Assembly: GCF_017315735.1 (NCBI RefSeq)
Contig: NZ_JAFLRK010000032.1
Coordinates: 1-40,165 of the forward strand
From: Paracoccus shandongensis
GTDB lineage: Bacteria > Pseudomonadota > Alphaproteobacteria > Rhodobacterales > Rhodobacteraceae
Reading direction: 5' to 3'
DNA: 40,165 nt
In this document: one piece after another, positions 27,205 to 35,496 of the stretch
How the letters are laid out: the number at the start of each line of letters is the position of its first letter
How positions within the stretch are numbered: the stretch's first letter is position 1
Made by a program: the position numbers and the translations under genes
The notes under the pieces: model-generated
The model's input: only the letters and a program-made list of their open reading frames with translations
Told to the model about the DNA's origin: nothing
The model's database searches: none

Positions 27205-27480
27205 TCAGGAAACGCGACAAGCGTTTCCCCCGCCCTTTGCGTGATCTCGCCACCAAAGGCGGCGCAATCCCATGGCCACGAAAGGCAGCGCCCGTGGGGT
27301 TTCCGCCAGGGCATCCCACCCCCGCAGGATCCGCAGCCTCTCGGCATCGGGCAGGTGCATTTCCCAACAGCCCATCTTGCGGCAGAACCGGCAGTTGCAG
27401 CGCGTCGTGTCCTGGGCCAGATCGCCGTCCGCCTGAAAGGCCACGGCGCCGCAGACGCAGCTTCCGCGACAGGCCATCAT
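27205..27480 (-). pseudogene. GFA-family protein, probably truncated
   Basis: A 91-residue frame starting MMACRGSCVCGAVAFQADGD with CNCRFCRKMGCWEM further on. These are the first zinc-binding cysteines (CxCG and CxCxxC) of the Gfa/S-(hydroxymethyl)glutathione synthase-like family. Members are usually 110-150 residues with a later (H/F)C..CG zinc motif. That motif is absent here, and after residue 65 the sequence looks unrelated (LRRLWWRDHAKGGGNACRVS). It is therefore likely a 3'-truncated remnant. An inverted repeat lies just before its start. Confidence 0.5.
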
Positions 27481-27491
27481 GACCGGCGCCC

Positions 27492-27510
27492 GCTGACAAT
27501 TCTTGTCAGC
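27492..27510. promoter_or_regulatory. Perfect inverted repeat between GMC and GFA genes
   Basis: GCTGACAA and TTGTCAGC are separated by 3 nt, 12 nt upstream of the GFA start and 14 nt downstream of the GMC stop. There is no T-run on either strand, so an operator or an mRNA hairpin is more likely than a terminator. No specific regulator can be named. Confidence 0.45.
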
Positions 27511-27524
27511 AGGCGTGGTTTTCG

Positions 27525-29099
27525 TCACACGTTCCCCGCCGCCATCTCCCTTGTGATGTGATCGGCCTGCCGGATCGCCAGCGCCACGATGGTCAGCGTC
27601 GGGTTTTCCGCCGCCCCCGTGGTAAACTGGCTGCCGTCCGAGACGAACAGGTTCGGGATGTCGTGGCTTTGCCCATGCTTGTTGACCACGCCGTCCTCGG
27701 GGCGTTCCGACATGCGGTTGGTGCCCAGGTTGTGCGTGGACGGATAGGGCGGCGTCGGCAGGGTGCGGGTCGCGCCCACCGCCTTGTAGATCGCCTGCCC
27801 CCGCGCATAGGCGTGGTTGCGCATGGCAATGTCGTTCGGGTGGTCGCTGAAGTTGACGTTGGCGACCTTCAGGCCAAAGGCATCCGTCGTATCCGACAGG
27901 GTGACGCGGTTGTCGGCCTGGGGCATGTCTTCGCCTACGATCCACATGCCCGCCATGTTCTCATAGCTGTCGAGCGCGGTGGTGAACTCGCGCCCCCAGG
28001 CACCGGGATCCAGGAAGGCGGCCATGAAGGGCAGGCCCAGGCTGAGCGTCTCAAGCTCATAGCCGCCGACGAAGCCGCGCGAGGGATCGTGCCGCGCCTC
28101 GTCCCGGATGATGCCCGCCATGGTGGTGCCGCGCCACATGCGCACGGGATGTTCAAAGGTCGCATAGACCGAGCCGGTGGTGTGGCGCATGTAGTTGCGG
28201 CCCACCTGCCCGGATCGGTTCGCCAGCCCGTCAGGGAACATCGTGGAATGCGAGTTCAGCAGCAGGCGCGGCGATTCAAAGCTGTTGCCCGCCACCGCGA
28301 CGATCCGGGCCTTCTGCATCTGAAGGTTGCCGTCCTTGTCGAAATACTCGACCCCCGTGACGCGGCCCTTGTCGTCATGCAGGATCCGCGCGACATGGGC
28401 ATGATCTCGGACCTCCAGGTTGCCGGTCGCCTCGCCACGCGGGATGTCGGTATAGGCGCTTGACCATTTCGCGCCCCATTTGCAGCCCTGGAAGCAGAAG
28501 CCCGTCTGCTGGCAGGCCATGCGGTCGTCGTAATCGGCGCTGTTGATCGCCATGTTGCCGGTATGGACCTCCTTGTAGCCCACCGCCAAAGCGCCCTTTT
28601 CAAAGACCTTGTAGTTGTTGTTGCCCGGCAGGCGCGCGCGGCCGCCGACGCCGGTGACGCCCAGCTTGGCCTCGGCCTTGTCATACCAGGAGGCCATCTC
28701 GGCGCTGTCCAGCGGCCAGTCCAGCAGGTTCGCGCCCTCGACCGGGCCGTAATTCGTCAGCGCCTTCCATTCGTGATCCTGGAACCGCAGCGACGCGCCC
28801 GCCCAGTGGATGCTGGTGCCACCCACGGCCTTGACGATCCAGGCGGGCAGGCCGGAAAAGTCCTTGGCCACCCGCCAGTCGCCGCTGGTCGTGCGCGGAT
28901 CGGTCCAGGCCAATTGCCCGAAGCTTTCCCATTCGTCGTTGATGTAATCCTCGGGCAGATAACGCCCGCCGGCTTCCAGGGCCACGACCTTGACGCCCTT
29001 CTGCGCCAGCTCGTTCGCCAGCACCCCACCGCCTGCGCCGGTGCCCACGATGACGACAACGCTGTCGTCGGTCAGGTCGAATTTGGCTGCCTTTGCCAT
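27525..29099 (-). CDS. FAD-dependent GMC dehydrogenase, large subunit
   Basis: A 524-residue GMC oxidoreductase. The N-terminal FAD-binding fold is IVGTGAGGGVLANELAQKGV; the C-terminal GMC domain has THNLGTNRM and NLFVSDGSQFTTGAAENPT, carrying the likely active-site His and Asn. Cysteines 196, 202 and 206 (C-x5-C-x3-C, CQQTGFCFQGC) match the spacing I recall for the [3Fe-4S] cluster of bacterial FAD glucose dehydrogenases. It has no signal peptide. The small subunit encoded 15 nt upstream has a Tat signal, so the pair is probably co-exported to the periplasm. The substrate is likely a sugar, sugar acid or polyol but not determined. Confidence 0.9.
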   Translation of the reverse strand: MAKAAKFDLTDDSVVVIVGTGAGGGVLANELAQKGVKVVALEAGGRYLPEDYINDEWESFGQLAWTDPRTTSGDWRVAKDFSGLPAWIVKAVGGTSIHWAGASLRFQDHEWKALTNYGPVEGANLLDWPLDSAEMASWYDKAEAKLGVTGVGGRARLPGNNNYKVFEKGALAVGYKEVHTGNMAINSADYDDRMACQQTGFCFQGCKWGAKWSSAYTDIPRGEATGNLEVRDHAHVARILHDDKGRVTGVEYFDKDGNLQMQKARIVAVAGNSFESPRLLLNSHSTMFPDGLANRSGQVGRNYMRHTTGSVYATFEHPVRMWRGTTMAGIIRDEARHDPSRGFVGGYELETLSLGLPFMAAFLDPGAWGREFTTALDSYENMAGMWIVGEDMPQADNRVTLSDTTDAFGLKVANVNFSDHPNDIAMRNHAYARGQAIYKAVGATRTLPTPPYPSTHNLGTNRMSERPEDGVVNKHGQSHDIPNLFVSDGSQFTTGAAENPTLTIVALAIRQADHITREMAAGNV

Positions 29100-29114
29100 G
29101 ATGGATGCCCTCCC

Positions 29115-29636
29115 CTACAGCCAGTCTATGTCGTCGAAGCCGCGGTTGATGTAACCGCCCTGCGAGAAGGACTCGCCCTCGTAGCCGAAGATCGGCCAGA
29201 TTCCCTTCTGGTTATAAAGGCCGGTCACCAGCCCGCCCCGCACCGTCTGGAAGAAGGGCGTGTCCTCGATAGACCGCAGGATGGCGACGCGCTCATCCTC
29301 CCACCCGGCGGCCAGGTAATTGTCGAAGCCCGCCTGTTTCGCGGCGGCGTCCAGGGCGACGATGCCCTCGGCCACCATCTGCTTCTGGTCGGTCACGTCA
29401 TAGGATTTGACCGCCACCGCATAGTATCGGTCGCCCAGCCGGTCGTGCGGATAGATGTCGCGCGCCATCTGCAACAGCGTCGCCATCTGATGCTCGCTGA
29501 TCGCCGTAACCTCGACCGCCCAGGCGGCGTCGGGGGCCGCGATGAAGCCCGGCCCGGCGACCGCCAGCGCGCCCGTCGCCACCGCGCGCGACAGCAGCGC
29601 GCGCCGGGTCAGCCCCTGCTTGCGTAGTTGGGACAT
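29115..29636 (-). CDS. Gluconate 2-dehydrogenase subunit 3-like, Tat-exported small subunit
   Basis: A 173-residue protein with a twin-arginine signal, LTRRALLSRAVATGALAVAG... ending near AAWA (about residue 40). It then has the subunit-3 family pattern (MATLLQMARDIYPHDRLGDRYY, FFQTVRGGLVTGLYNQKGIW). It pairs with the GMC subunit encoded directly downstream and would carry it through the Tat system and act as chaperone/electron-transfer partner, as in known three-subunit FAD dehydrogenases. The third, multi-heme cytochrome c subunit is not encoded nearby. Confidence 0.88.
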   Translation of the reverse strand: MSQLRKQGLTRRALLSRAVATGALAVAGPGFIAAPDAAWAVEVTAISEHQMATLLQMARDIYPHDRLGDRYYAVAVKSYDVTDQKQMVAEGIVALDAAAKQAGFDNYLAAGWEDERVAILRSIEDTPFFQTVRGGLVTGLYNQKGIWPIFGYEGESFSQGGYINRGFDDIDWL

Positions 29637-29658
29637 TCTCTCCTCCCCTGTTGTCGTT

Positions 29659-29689
29659 GCCGCGCGGGGCCCTCCAACCCCGGCGCGGC
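29659..29689 (-). terminator. Hairpin between the glyoxalase-like gene and the dehydrogenase operon
   Basis: GCCGCGCGGGG and CCCCGGCGCGGC form a stem of about 10 bp with one bulged base and an 8-nt loop, filling the space between the two genes. No T-run follows on the minus strand. It may be a weak terminator or a stabilising mRNA hairpin. Confidence 0.35.
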
Positions 29690-29693
29690 ACCG

Positions 29694-30089
29694 TTACCTG
29701 TAGCGGCCGCCGCGCTGGATCACCTCGATCTGGTATCCGTCGGGATCGGCGACAAAGAAGAACCGCGCGATCACCTCGCCCCCCGGGGCGAAATCGACCA
29801 GCTTGCGCGGGGCATAGCCAAGATCGGCAAGGCGGGCGTGCTCAGTATCCACGTCATCCACCGTGAAGGCCACATGGCCGTAGCCGTCGCCCAGGGCATA
29901 GGGTTCGGTGCGGCCCTTGTTGACGGTCAGTTCCAGTTCTGTCTCGCTCTCGCCGTTCGCAAGGTAGATCAGCGTGAACTCCGGGAAATCCAGCCGCTCG
30001 GCGACCTTCAGCCCGAAGCAGCGGTCATAGAATTCAACCGAGCGCGCCTCGTCCAGAACGCGGATCATCGAGTGGACATATTTCGCCAT
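29694..30089 (-). CDS. Glyoxalase I-like VOC-family protein
   Basis: A 131-residue single-domain VOC protein of GloA length. Candidate metal ligands match E. coli glyoxalase I by position: His6 (VHSMIRV), Glu53 (ELELTVN), His72 (GYGHVAF) and Glu122 (DPDGYQIEVI). It probably isomerises the methylglyoxal-glutathione hemithioacetal or acts on a related substrate; VOC members are diverse, so the substrate is inference. It lies upstream of the dehydrogenase operon in the same direction, separated by a hairpin. Confidence 0.8.
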   Translation of the reverse strand: MAKYVHSMIRVLDEARSVEFYDRCFGLKVAERLDFPEFTLIYLANGESETELELTVNKGRTEPYALGDGYGHVAFTVDDVDTEHARLADLGYAPRKLVDFAPGGEVIARFFFVADPDGYQIEVIQRGGRYR

Positions 30090-30173
30090 GCCAAGCCCCT
30101 GTAGCCTTTCGTTCCTGTCAGGCTAGGGGTTCGGAAACGGCGGCGGGTAGTATCGGATTACTACAGGCGCGTT

Positions 30174-30464
30174 TTATTCCGCGGCGATGGCTTGGGGGAT
30201 GTGCTGGTCCTCGCCCAGGTGGATCGTGCAGGCGCAGCGCAGCAGCGAGGTGAAATTGCGCGCCTCGCCATGCAGTTCCAGCACCTCGGCGTGCAGCTTG
30301 CTGATGAAGGCCGGGGTGGACACCCCCTCGCGCGCGGCGATGTCGTCCAGGATATGCCAGAAGGCCCGTTCCAGCCGGATCGAGGTCGATTGCCCGTTCA
30401 GCCGCAGCCTGCGGGTGACGGTTTCATAGCGTTCGGGGTGCTGCCCCGCGAAGATCTGGCACAT
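30174..30464 (-). CDS. Ribbon-helix-helix domain protein
   Basis: A 96-residue protein with LRLNGQSTSIRLERAFWHIL followed by DDIAAREGVSTPAFISKLHA and a C-terminal FTSLLRCACTIHL. This is the RHH_4-type pattern common in alphaproteobacteria, in which the short 'TSIRLE' beta strand would contact DNA. Its target is unknown. It is on the minus strand upstream of the glyoxalase-like gene and downstream of the tuf terminator. Confidence 0.8.
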   Translation of the reverse strand: MCQIFAGQHPERYETVTRRLRLNGQSTSIRLERAFWHILDDIAAREGVSTPAFISKLHAEVLELHGEARNFTSLLRCACTIHLGEDQHIPQAIAAE

Positions 30465-30574
30465 GGGCTTGATCCGAAAGGTCCGACAGCGCGATCCTGC
30501 GCCAGGGTGGGCGATGGGTCAATGCAAGGTTTGGTCAGAGGGGGGACGCCATGGTAGCGCCAGCCCTTCCGTAG

Positions 30575-30593
30575 GGTGGGGTTTCACCCCACC
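30575..30593. repeat. Palindromic element GGTGGGG/CCCCACC
   Basis: GTAGGGTGGGGTTTCACC continuing CCACC forms a 7-8 bp stem with a short loop. It shares the GTAGGGTG lead and palindromic form of the GGTGCGTGC family nearby, so it may be a variant member of the same REP-like family. Confidence 0.5.
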
Positions 30594-30630
30594 ATGGCGT
30601 GCCGGTGCATGCGCCATCCTGGTCCCACAC

Positions 30631-30662
30631 AAAAAGGCCGCCCCCCTTTGCGGGAGCGGCCC
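30631..30662 (-). terminator. Intrinsic terminator downstream of tuf copy 2
   Basis: On the minus strand GGCCGCTCCC pairs with GGGGGCGGCC (10 bp, one U-G pair) and is followed by TTTTTGTG. It lies about 95 nt after the tuf stop, beyond the palindromic repeat pair. Confidence 0.8.
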
Positions 30663-30683
30663 CTTTGTGTTTGCGCCTTGGAT

Positions 30684-30740
30684 GGTGCGTGCAAGCACGC
30701 ACCCTCCAGGTCCGGCGTAGGGTGCGTGCTTGCACGCACC
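30684..30740. repeat. Paired palindromic repeat (REP/BIME-like) downstream of tuf
   Basis: Two perfect copies of the palindrome GGTGCGTGC-N2-GCACGCACC, with AA in the centre of the first (30684-30703) and TT in the second (30721-30740), are joined by CTCCAGGTCCGGCGTAG. It is the third pair of this family in the window and sits 16 nt past the tuf stop, in front of the terminator. Confidence 0.8.
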
Positions 30741-30756
30741 GCCACCCCTCATCCGA

Positions 30757-31932
<1,176 letters not shown>

Positions 31933-31993
31933 CTACGGCCTCTCCTGATCGCGGGGCATGGCGAGACGGCCCCGAATTAAGCGTGCGCCGCGA

Positions 31994-32020
31994 TTTATAA
32001 GCCGGCCCGGGAAAAATCAA
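31994..32020 (-). promoter_or_regulatory. Candidate tuf copy 2 promoter
   Basis: On the minus strand TTGATT (32020-32015) and TATAAA (31999-31994) lie about 65-85 nt upstream of the tuf ATG. The spacing of 15 nt is short of the ideal 17, which lowers confidence, but both hexamers are close to consensus and AT-rich against a G+C-rich background. Confidence 0.45.
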
Positions 32021-32161
32021 GGGTGCCCGGGCGGCTTGTGGCATGGACAAGGCACGCGCCGATTGCCCGCCGGAACCATTCGCGGCACAGTTCTGTTCGT
32101 GGAACGCAGACCGAGGCGGCATCGCCGTCCACAGCACCGAGTATCGGAGGAGGTTTTTTCC

Positions 32162-33097
32162 ATGAGCCTGATGAAAACCCTGGGCCGGGTCGCGGCCGGC
32201 GTCATTCTTGCCAAGGGCATCGGCGCCGCGATGCAGCAGCACCAGCAGCACCAGCAGGGCCAGCCGGGCCAGGTGACCCGGAACCGCAGCCAGGGCGGCC
32301 TGCTGGGCGAGCTGTTCGGCAACAACACCCGCCCCGGCGCGGGCGGCGGCCTGGGCGACATGCTGGGCCAGGTCCTGGGCGGCCGCAGCACGGGCCAGGG
32401 CACGCGCTATGGCGGGCCGCATTCGCAAGGCGCCTCGGGCGGGCTTGGCGGGCTTCTGGACGGGCTGACCAGCCGCGCCCGCACCGGCAGCAGCAGCGGC
32501 GGCGGCGGCCTGGGCGACCTGCTGGGCCAGCTGGGCGGCGGCACCAAGACCCGCAGCGCGGGCGCCGGTGGTGGCCTGGGCGATCTGCTGGGCGGCCTTC
32601 TGGGCGGCGCGGCGGCGGGCGGTCTGGCGGGCAGCCTTGCCAAGAAGGATTCGCAGCCCACCAACGACGCGAGCTTCGGCGAGTTGTTCAACGACGCCGT
32701 GGTCAAGCAGGACGAGCCCGAGATCGCCCCCACCCCGGAACAGAACGCCGTCGCGGGCCTGATGCTGCGCGCGATGATCCAGGCCGCCAAGTCCGACGGC
32801 ACCGTGGACGAGGCCGAAAAGCAGCGCCTGCTGGGCAAGCTGGGCGACGACCTGGACGACGAGGAACGCCAGTTCATCCGCGCCCAGATGGCCGCCCCCG
32901 TCGACCCCGAGGCGCTGGCCCGCGATGTCCCGGCGGGGCTGGAATCGCAGGTCTATCTGATGTCGCTGCTGGCCATCGACCTGGATCACGACGACGAGGT
33001 CCGCTACCTGGGCCGCCTGGCGCAGGCGCTGAAGCTGGACCGCCCCGCCATCGACGAGATCCACAGCCAGGTCGGCGTGGCCAACCCCAACAGCTGA
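32162..33097 (+). CDS. Gly-rich TerB/DUF533-type protein
   Basis: A 311-residue protein starting MSLMKTLGRVAAGVILAKGI with a strong GGAGGAGG ribosome-binding site. Residues 50-165 hold four imperfect copies of a Gly-Leu motif (GGGLGDMLGQVLGG, GGLGGLLDGL, GGGLGDLLGQLGGG, GGGLGDLLGGLLGG) in low-complexity sequence. The C-terminal ~115 residues form an all-helical, acidic tellurite-resistance/DUF533 domain (AVAGLMLRAMIQAAKSDGTVDEAEKQRLL). This resembles E. coli YebE, whose role is unclear. It is divergent from tuf copy 2. Confidence 0.85.
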   Translation: MSLMKTLGRVAAGVILAKGIGAAMQQHQQHQQGQPGQVTRNRSQGGLLGELFGNNTRPGAGGGLGDMLGQVLGGRSTGQGTRYGGPHSQGASGGLGGLLDGLTSRARTGSSSGGGGLGDLLGQLGGGTKTRSAGAGGGLGDLLGGLLGGAAAGGLAGSLAKKDSQPTNDASFGELFNDAVVKQDEPEIAPTPEQNAVAGLMLRAMIQAAKSDGTVDEAEKQRLLGKLGDDLDDEERQFIRAQMAAPVDPEALARDVPAGLESQVYLMSLLAIDLDHDDEVRYLGRLAQALKLDRPAIDEIHSQVGVANPNS

Positions 33098-33104
33098 CCG
33101 CCCA

Positions 33105-33128
33105 AGCGGCCCCTTCGGGGGCCGCTTT
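33105..33128 (+). terminator. Intrinsic terminator of the DUF533 gene
   Basis: A 9-bp perfect stem AGCGGCCCC/GGGGCCGCT closed by a TTCG tetraloop and followed by TTCGC, 8 nt after the stop codon. The UUCG loop makes the stem very stable although the T-run is short. Confidence 0.75.
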
Positions 33129-33236
33129 CGCAAATCCGTGATTGCCCTTCAGTCCGATTGATCCAGCGTTTTGACTCTGCCACTCTTTTCCACAGAGTTC
33201 AGTTCATCATCGCCAGTCCTTGTAAGGAGCCAGCCC

Positions 33237-33692
33237 ATGATCCCCGTCAAAGCGATCACCCTTGCCGCCGTTCTTGCCCTTCCCGCGCTTGCCCTGGCCC
33301 AGGACGCCAAGGAGGCGGTCGAGGCGCGGCACGGCTTCATGACCATGCTGGGCATCAACATGGGCCAGCTTGCCGGCATGGCCAAGGGAGAGATCGCCTA
33401 TGACGAGGCCGCCGCGACGCTCGCCGCCAGCAATATCGTCGCGCTGACGCAATACGACGCGCCCGCGCTGTTCGTCGAGGGCACCTCGTCCAAGGACATG
33501 CGCGATTCCGAGGCGCTGCCCGCGATCTGGGAAAACCCCGATGATTTCCGCGCCAAGTTCGTGGCCCTGCGCGAGGCCGCGGCAGGCAGCCCCGAGGCCG
33601 TCAAGGGTGGCCAGGGCAATGTCGGCCCGGTGCTGCAGAAACTGGGCGGGGCCTGCAAGAACTGCCACGACGACTATCGCAAGGAAGACTGA
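33237..33692 (+). CDS. Cytochrome c'
   Basis: A 151-residue protein. It has a signal peptide (MIPVKAITLAAVLALPALAL, cleaved near AQDA) and a mature four-helix bundle ending in the C-terminal heme site GGACKNCHDDYRKED, where CxxCH is in the position expected for cytochrome c'. These periplasmic proteins bind NO and other gases. The ATG at 33237 has TAAGGAG 9 nt upstream. The stop overlaps the start of the downstream cytochrome b561 gene (TGATG), a coupled pair. A weak TTGACT at 33173 could be part of its promoter. Confidence 0.92.
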   Translation: MIPVKAITLAAVLALPALALAQDAKEAVEARHGFMTMLGINMGQLAGMAKGEIAYDEAAATLAASNIVALTQYDAPALFVEGTSSKDMRDSEALPAIWENPDDFRAKFVALREAAAGSPEAVKGGQGNVGPVLQKLGGACKNCHDDYRKED

Positions 33693-34273
33693 TGGCGGGC
33701 GGCCCTGCCCGCGAACGGATCTGGGATCCGGCGCTGCGGGTCTTTCACTGGTCCTTGGCGACCCTGGTGATCGCCAACTGGCTGCTGGGCAAGATCGGCC
33801 CGTCCGACATGACGCTGCATTTCTGGCTGGGCTATGGCGTGATCGCCCTTCTGGTCTTCCGGCTGGTCTGGGGCTTTGTCGGCCCGGCCCCGGCCCGCTT
33901 CGCCCAGTTCCTGCGCGGCCCCCGCGCGGTGCTGGCCTATGCCCGGGAAATGGTCCGCCCCCATCCCACCCATTGGCCCGGCCACAGCCCGGTCGGCGGG
34001 CTGGCGGTGGTGGCGATGCTGGCGGTGCTGGCCCTGCAGGTGACGACCGGGCTGTTCGCCGATCCCGACGATTACATCAATGTCGGGCCCTTGGCCTCGC
34101 AGGTCAGTTCGGCCACCGCGCGCGCCGCGCTGCGCTGGCACCATCGCGGGGCGGACCTGATCCTGATCCTGGTCCTGCTGCATTGGGCGGTGATCCTGTT
34201 CTATCGCCTGTGGAAGCGCGAGGATCTGGTGCGGCCGATGGTCCACGGCTGGAAATGGGTGCGGCGACGGTAA
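33692..34273 (+). CDS. Cytochrome b561-family membrane protein
   Basis: A 193-residue integral membrane diheme b-type cytochrome of the Ni/Fe-hydrogenase b subunit/b561 type, with about four to five helices. Candidate heme histidines are His19 (LRVFHWSL), His43 (MTLHFWLGYG), those in RWHHRGADLIL and one in LVLLHWAVI. It probably passes electrons from quinol to the coupled periplasmic cytochrome c' or a similar partner (inference from the one-base overlap). Confidence 0.9.
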   Translation: MAGGPARERIWDPALRVFHWSLATLVIANWLLGKIGPSDMTLHFWLGYGVIALLVFRLVWGFVGPAPARFAQFLRGPRAVLAYAREMVRPHPTHWPGHSPVGGLAVVAMLAVLALQVTTGLFADPDDYINVGPLASQVSSATARAALRWHHRGADLILILVLLHWAVILFYRLWKREDLVRPMVHGWKWVRRR

Positions 34274-34328
34274 GGGGAACCCCTGCGGCCCCGCCATGTT
34301 GGGCAGGGCAACCGAAAAGGAAAGCCCC

Positions 34329-35237
34329 ATGCCCGCCGACACCACCGACCAGCCCTTCCGCAGCGGCGCCATCGAAGACCCGCGCCTGCCCCGGCCCGAC
34401 TTCCCCGCGCAGGAACAGCCCGCCCCCGGCCTCGCCTGCCGCATGGACCCCCTGCCCGACCATGGCGAGACCAGCTATCGCGGCACGGGCCGCCTGGCGG
34501 GCAAGCGCGCCCTGATCACCGGCGGCGACAGCGGCATCGGCGCCGCCGCCGCCATCGCCTATGCCCGCGAAGGGGCCGATGTCGCGATCTGCTACCTGCC
34601 CGCCGAACAGGAGGATGCCGACAACGTCATCGCCCTGATCAAGGCCGAGGGCCGCCGCGCCATCGCCATCCCCGGCGACCTGCGGGACGAGGATTTCTGC
34701 ACGTCGCTGATCGCCCAGGCGGTCGAGGCCCTGGGCGGGCTGGACATCCTGGTCAACAACGCCGGACACCAGCAGTTCTGCGAAAGCCTGGAGGATCTGA
34801 CGACCGAGGCCTTCGACGCCACGATGAAGACCAATGTCTATGCGCCCTTCTGGGTCACGCGGGCCGCGCTGCCGCATCTGCAACCGGGCGCGTCGATCAT
34901 CATCACCTCGTCGGTGCAGGCCTTCTCGCCCTCGGACATCCTGTTCGACTATGCGCAAAGCAAGGCCGCGAACGTCGCCTTCGCGCAGTCGCTGGCCAAG
35001 CAGCTTGCCCCGCGCGGCATCCGGGTGAACGCCGTCTGCCCCGGCCCCTACTGGACCGCGCTGCAGGTGTCGGGCGGGCAGCCGACCCGAAAGGCGGCGG
35101 AGCATGGCAGGAACCAGCCCCTGGGCCGCCCCGGCCAGCCGGTCGAGATCGCACCGATCTATGTGCTGCTGGCCTCGGACGAGGCGAGCTATATCACCGG
35201 GGAATATTTCGGATCGGTCGGCGGCAGCGGCTTGTGA
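34329..35237 (+). CDS. SDR-family oxidoreductase, YghA-like
   Basis: A 302-residue short-chain dehydrogenase. After a 55-residue N-terminal extension (PDHGETSYRGTGRLAGKRAL) the nucleotide-binding TGGDSGIG appears. NNAG, the catalytic Ser in IITSSVQAF and YAQSK follow, ending in GEYFGSVGGSGL. The long N-terminus and 'PLPDHGETSYRG' are typical of the YghA/general-stress-protein-39 subgroup that reduces aldehydes or similar. GAAAAGGAAAG precedes the ATG. It is convergent with parC. Confidence 0.92.
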   Translation: MPADTTDQPFRSGAIEDPRLPRPDFPAQEQPAPGLACRMDPLPDHGETSYRGTGRLAGKRALITGGDSGIGAAAAIAYAREGADVAICYLPAEQEDADNVIALIKAEGRRAIAIPGDLRDEDFCTSLIAQAVEALGGLDILVNNAGHQQFCESLEDLTTEAFDATMKTNVYAPFWVTRAALPHLQPGASIIITSSVQAFSPSDILFDYAQSKAANVAFAQSLAKQLAPRGIRVNAVCPGPYWTALQVSGGQPTRKAAEHGRNQPLGRPGQPVEIAPIYVLLASDEASYITGEYFGSVGGSGL

Positions 35238-35256
35238 GGCAAAAGAAAAGATTCTT

Positions 35257-35426
35257 GCCTCCGGCGGGGATATTTTAACCAAGCTGAAAGAGTTTCGATT
35301 CCATCTTCACAACACGGTACAGGCGGGGACGCCGATGACCGTCCAAGGTGAAAGCCCCCTGCCCCGCCGCATCATGCCGGTCAGGCAGGGGGCCGCCCTT
35401 TCATCTTGGTTCCAAATATCCTGGGG
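35257..35426. repeat. Inverted pair of a short intergenic repeat between SDR and parC
   Basis: The 259-bp convergent intergenic region holds GCGGGGATATTTTAACCAAG then CTGAAAG (35257-35292). In the opposite orientation at 35396-35426 is the same element (CCCAGGATATTTGGAACC then AAGATGAAAG on the minus strand). Between them a 10-bp stem GCCCCCTGCC/GGCAGGGGGC (35354-35393) could stop transcription from both sides. A GGATATTTGG-ACCAAGATGAAAG type element is one I recall as recurrent at gene ends in Rhodobacteraceae. Confidence 0.55.
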
Positions 35427-35496
35427 AACCCGACGCGCAGCGGCGGGTGGGGCGAAGCCCCCAAGATAGATGTCACCGAAGGGCGCCAGCCCTTCG

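Noticed and set aside
32310..32660. Repetitive DNA that could be taken for a CRISPR or tandem array
   Set aside because: The repetition is at protein level (Gly-Leu motifs) inside an open frame; there are no identical direct repeats with unique spacers. No CRISPR array was seen anywhere in the window.
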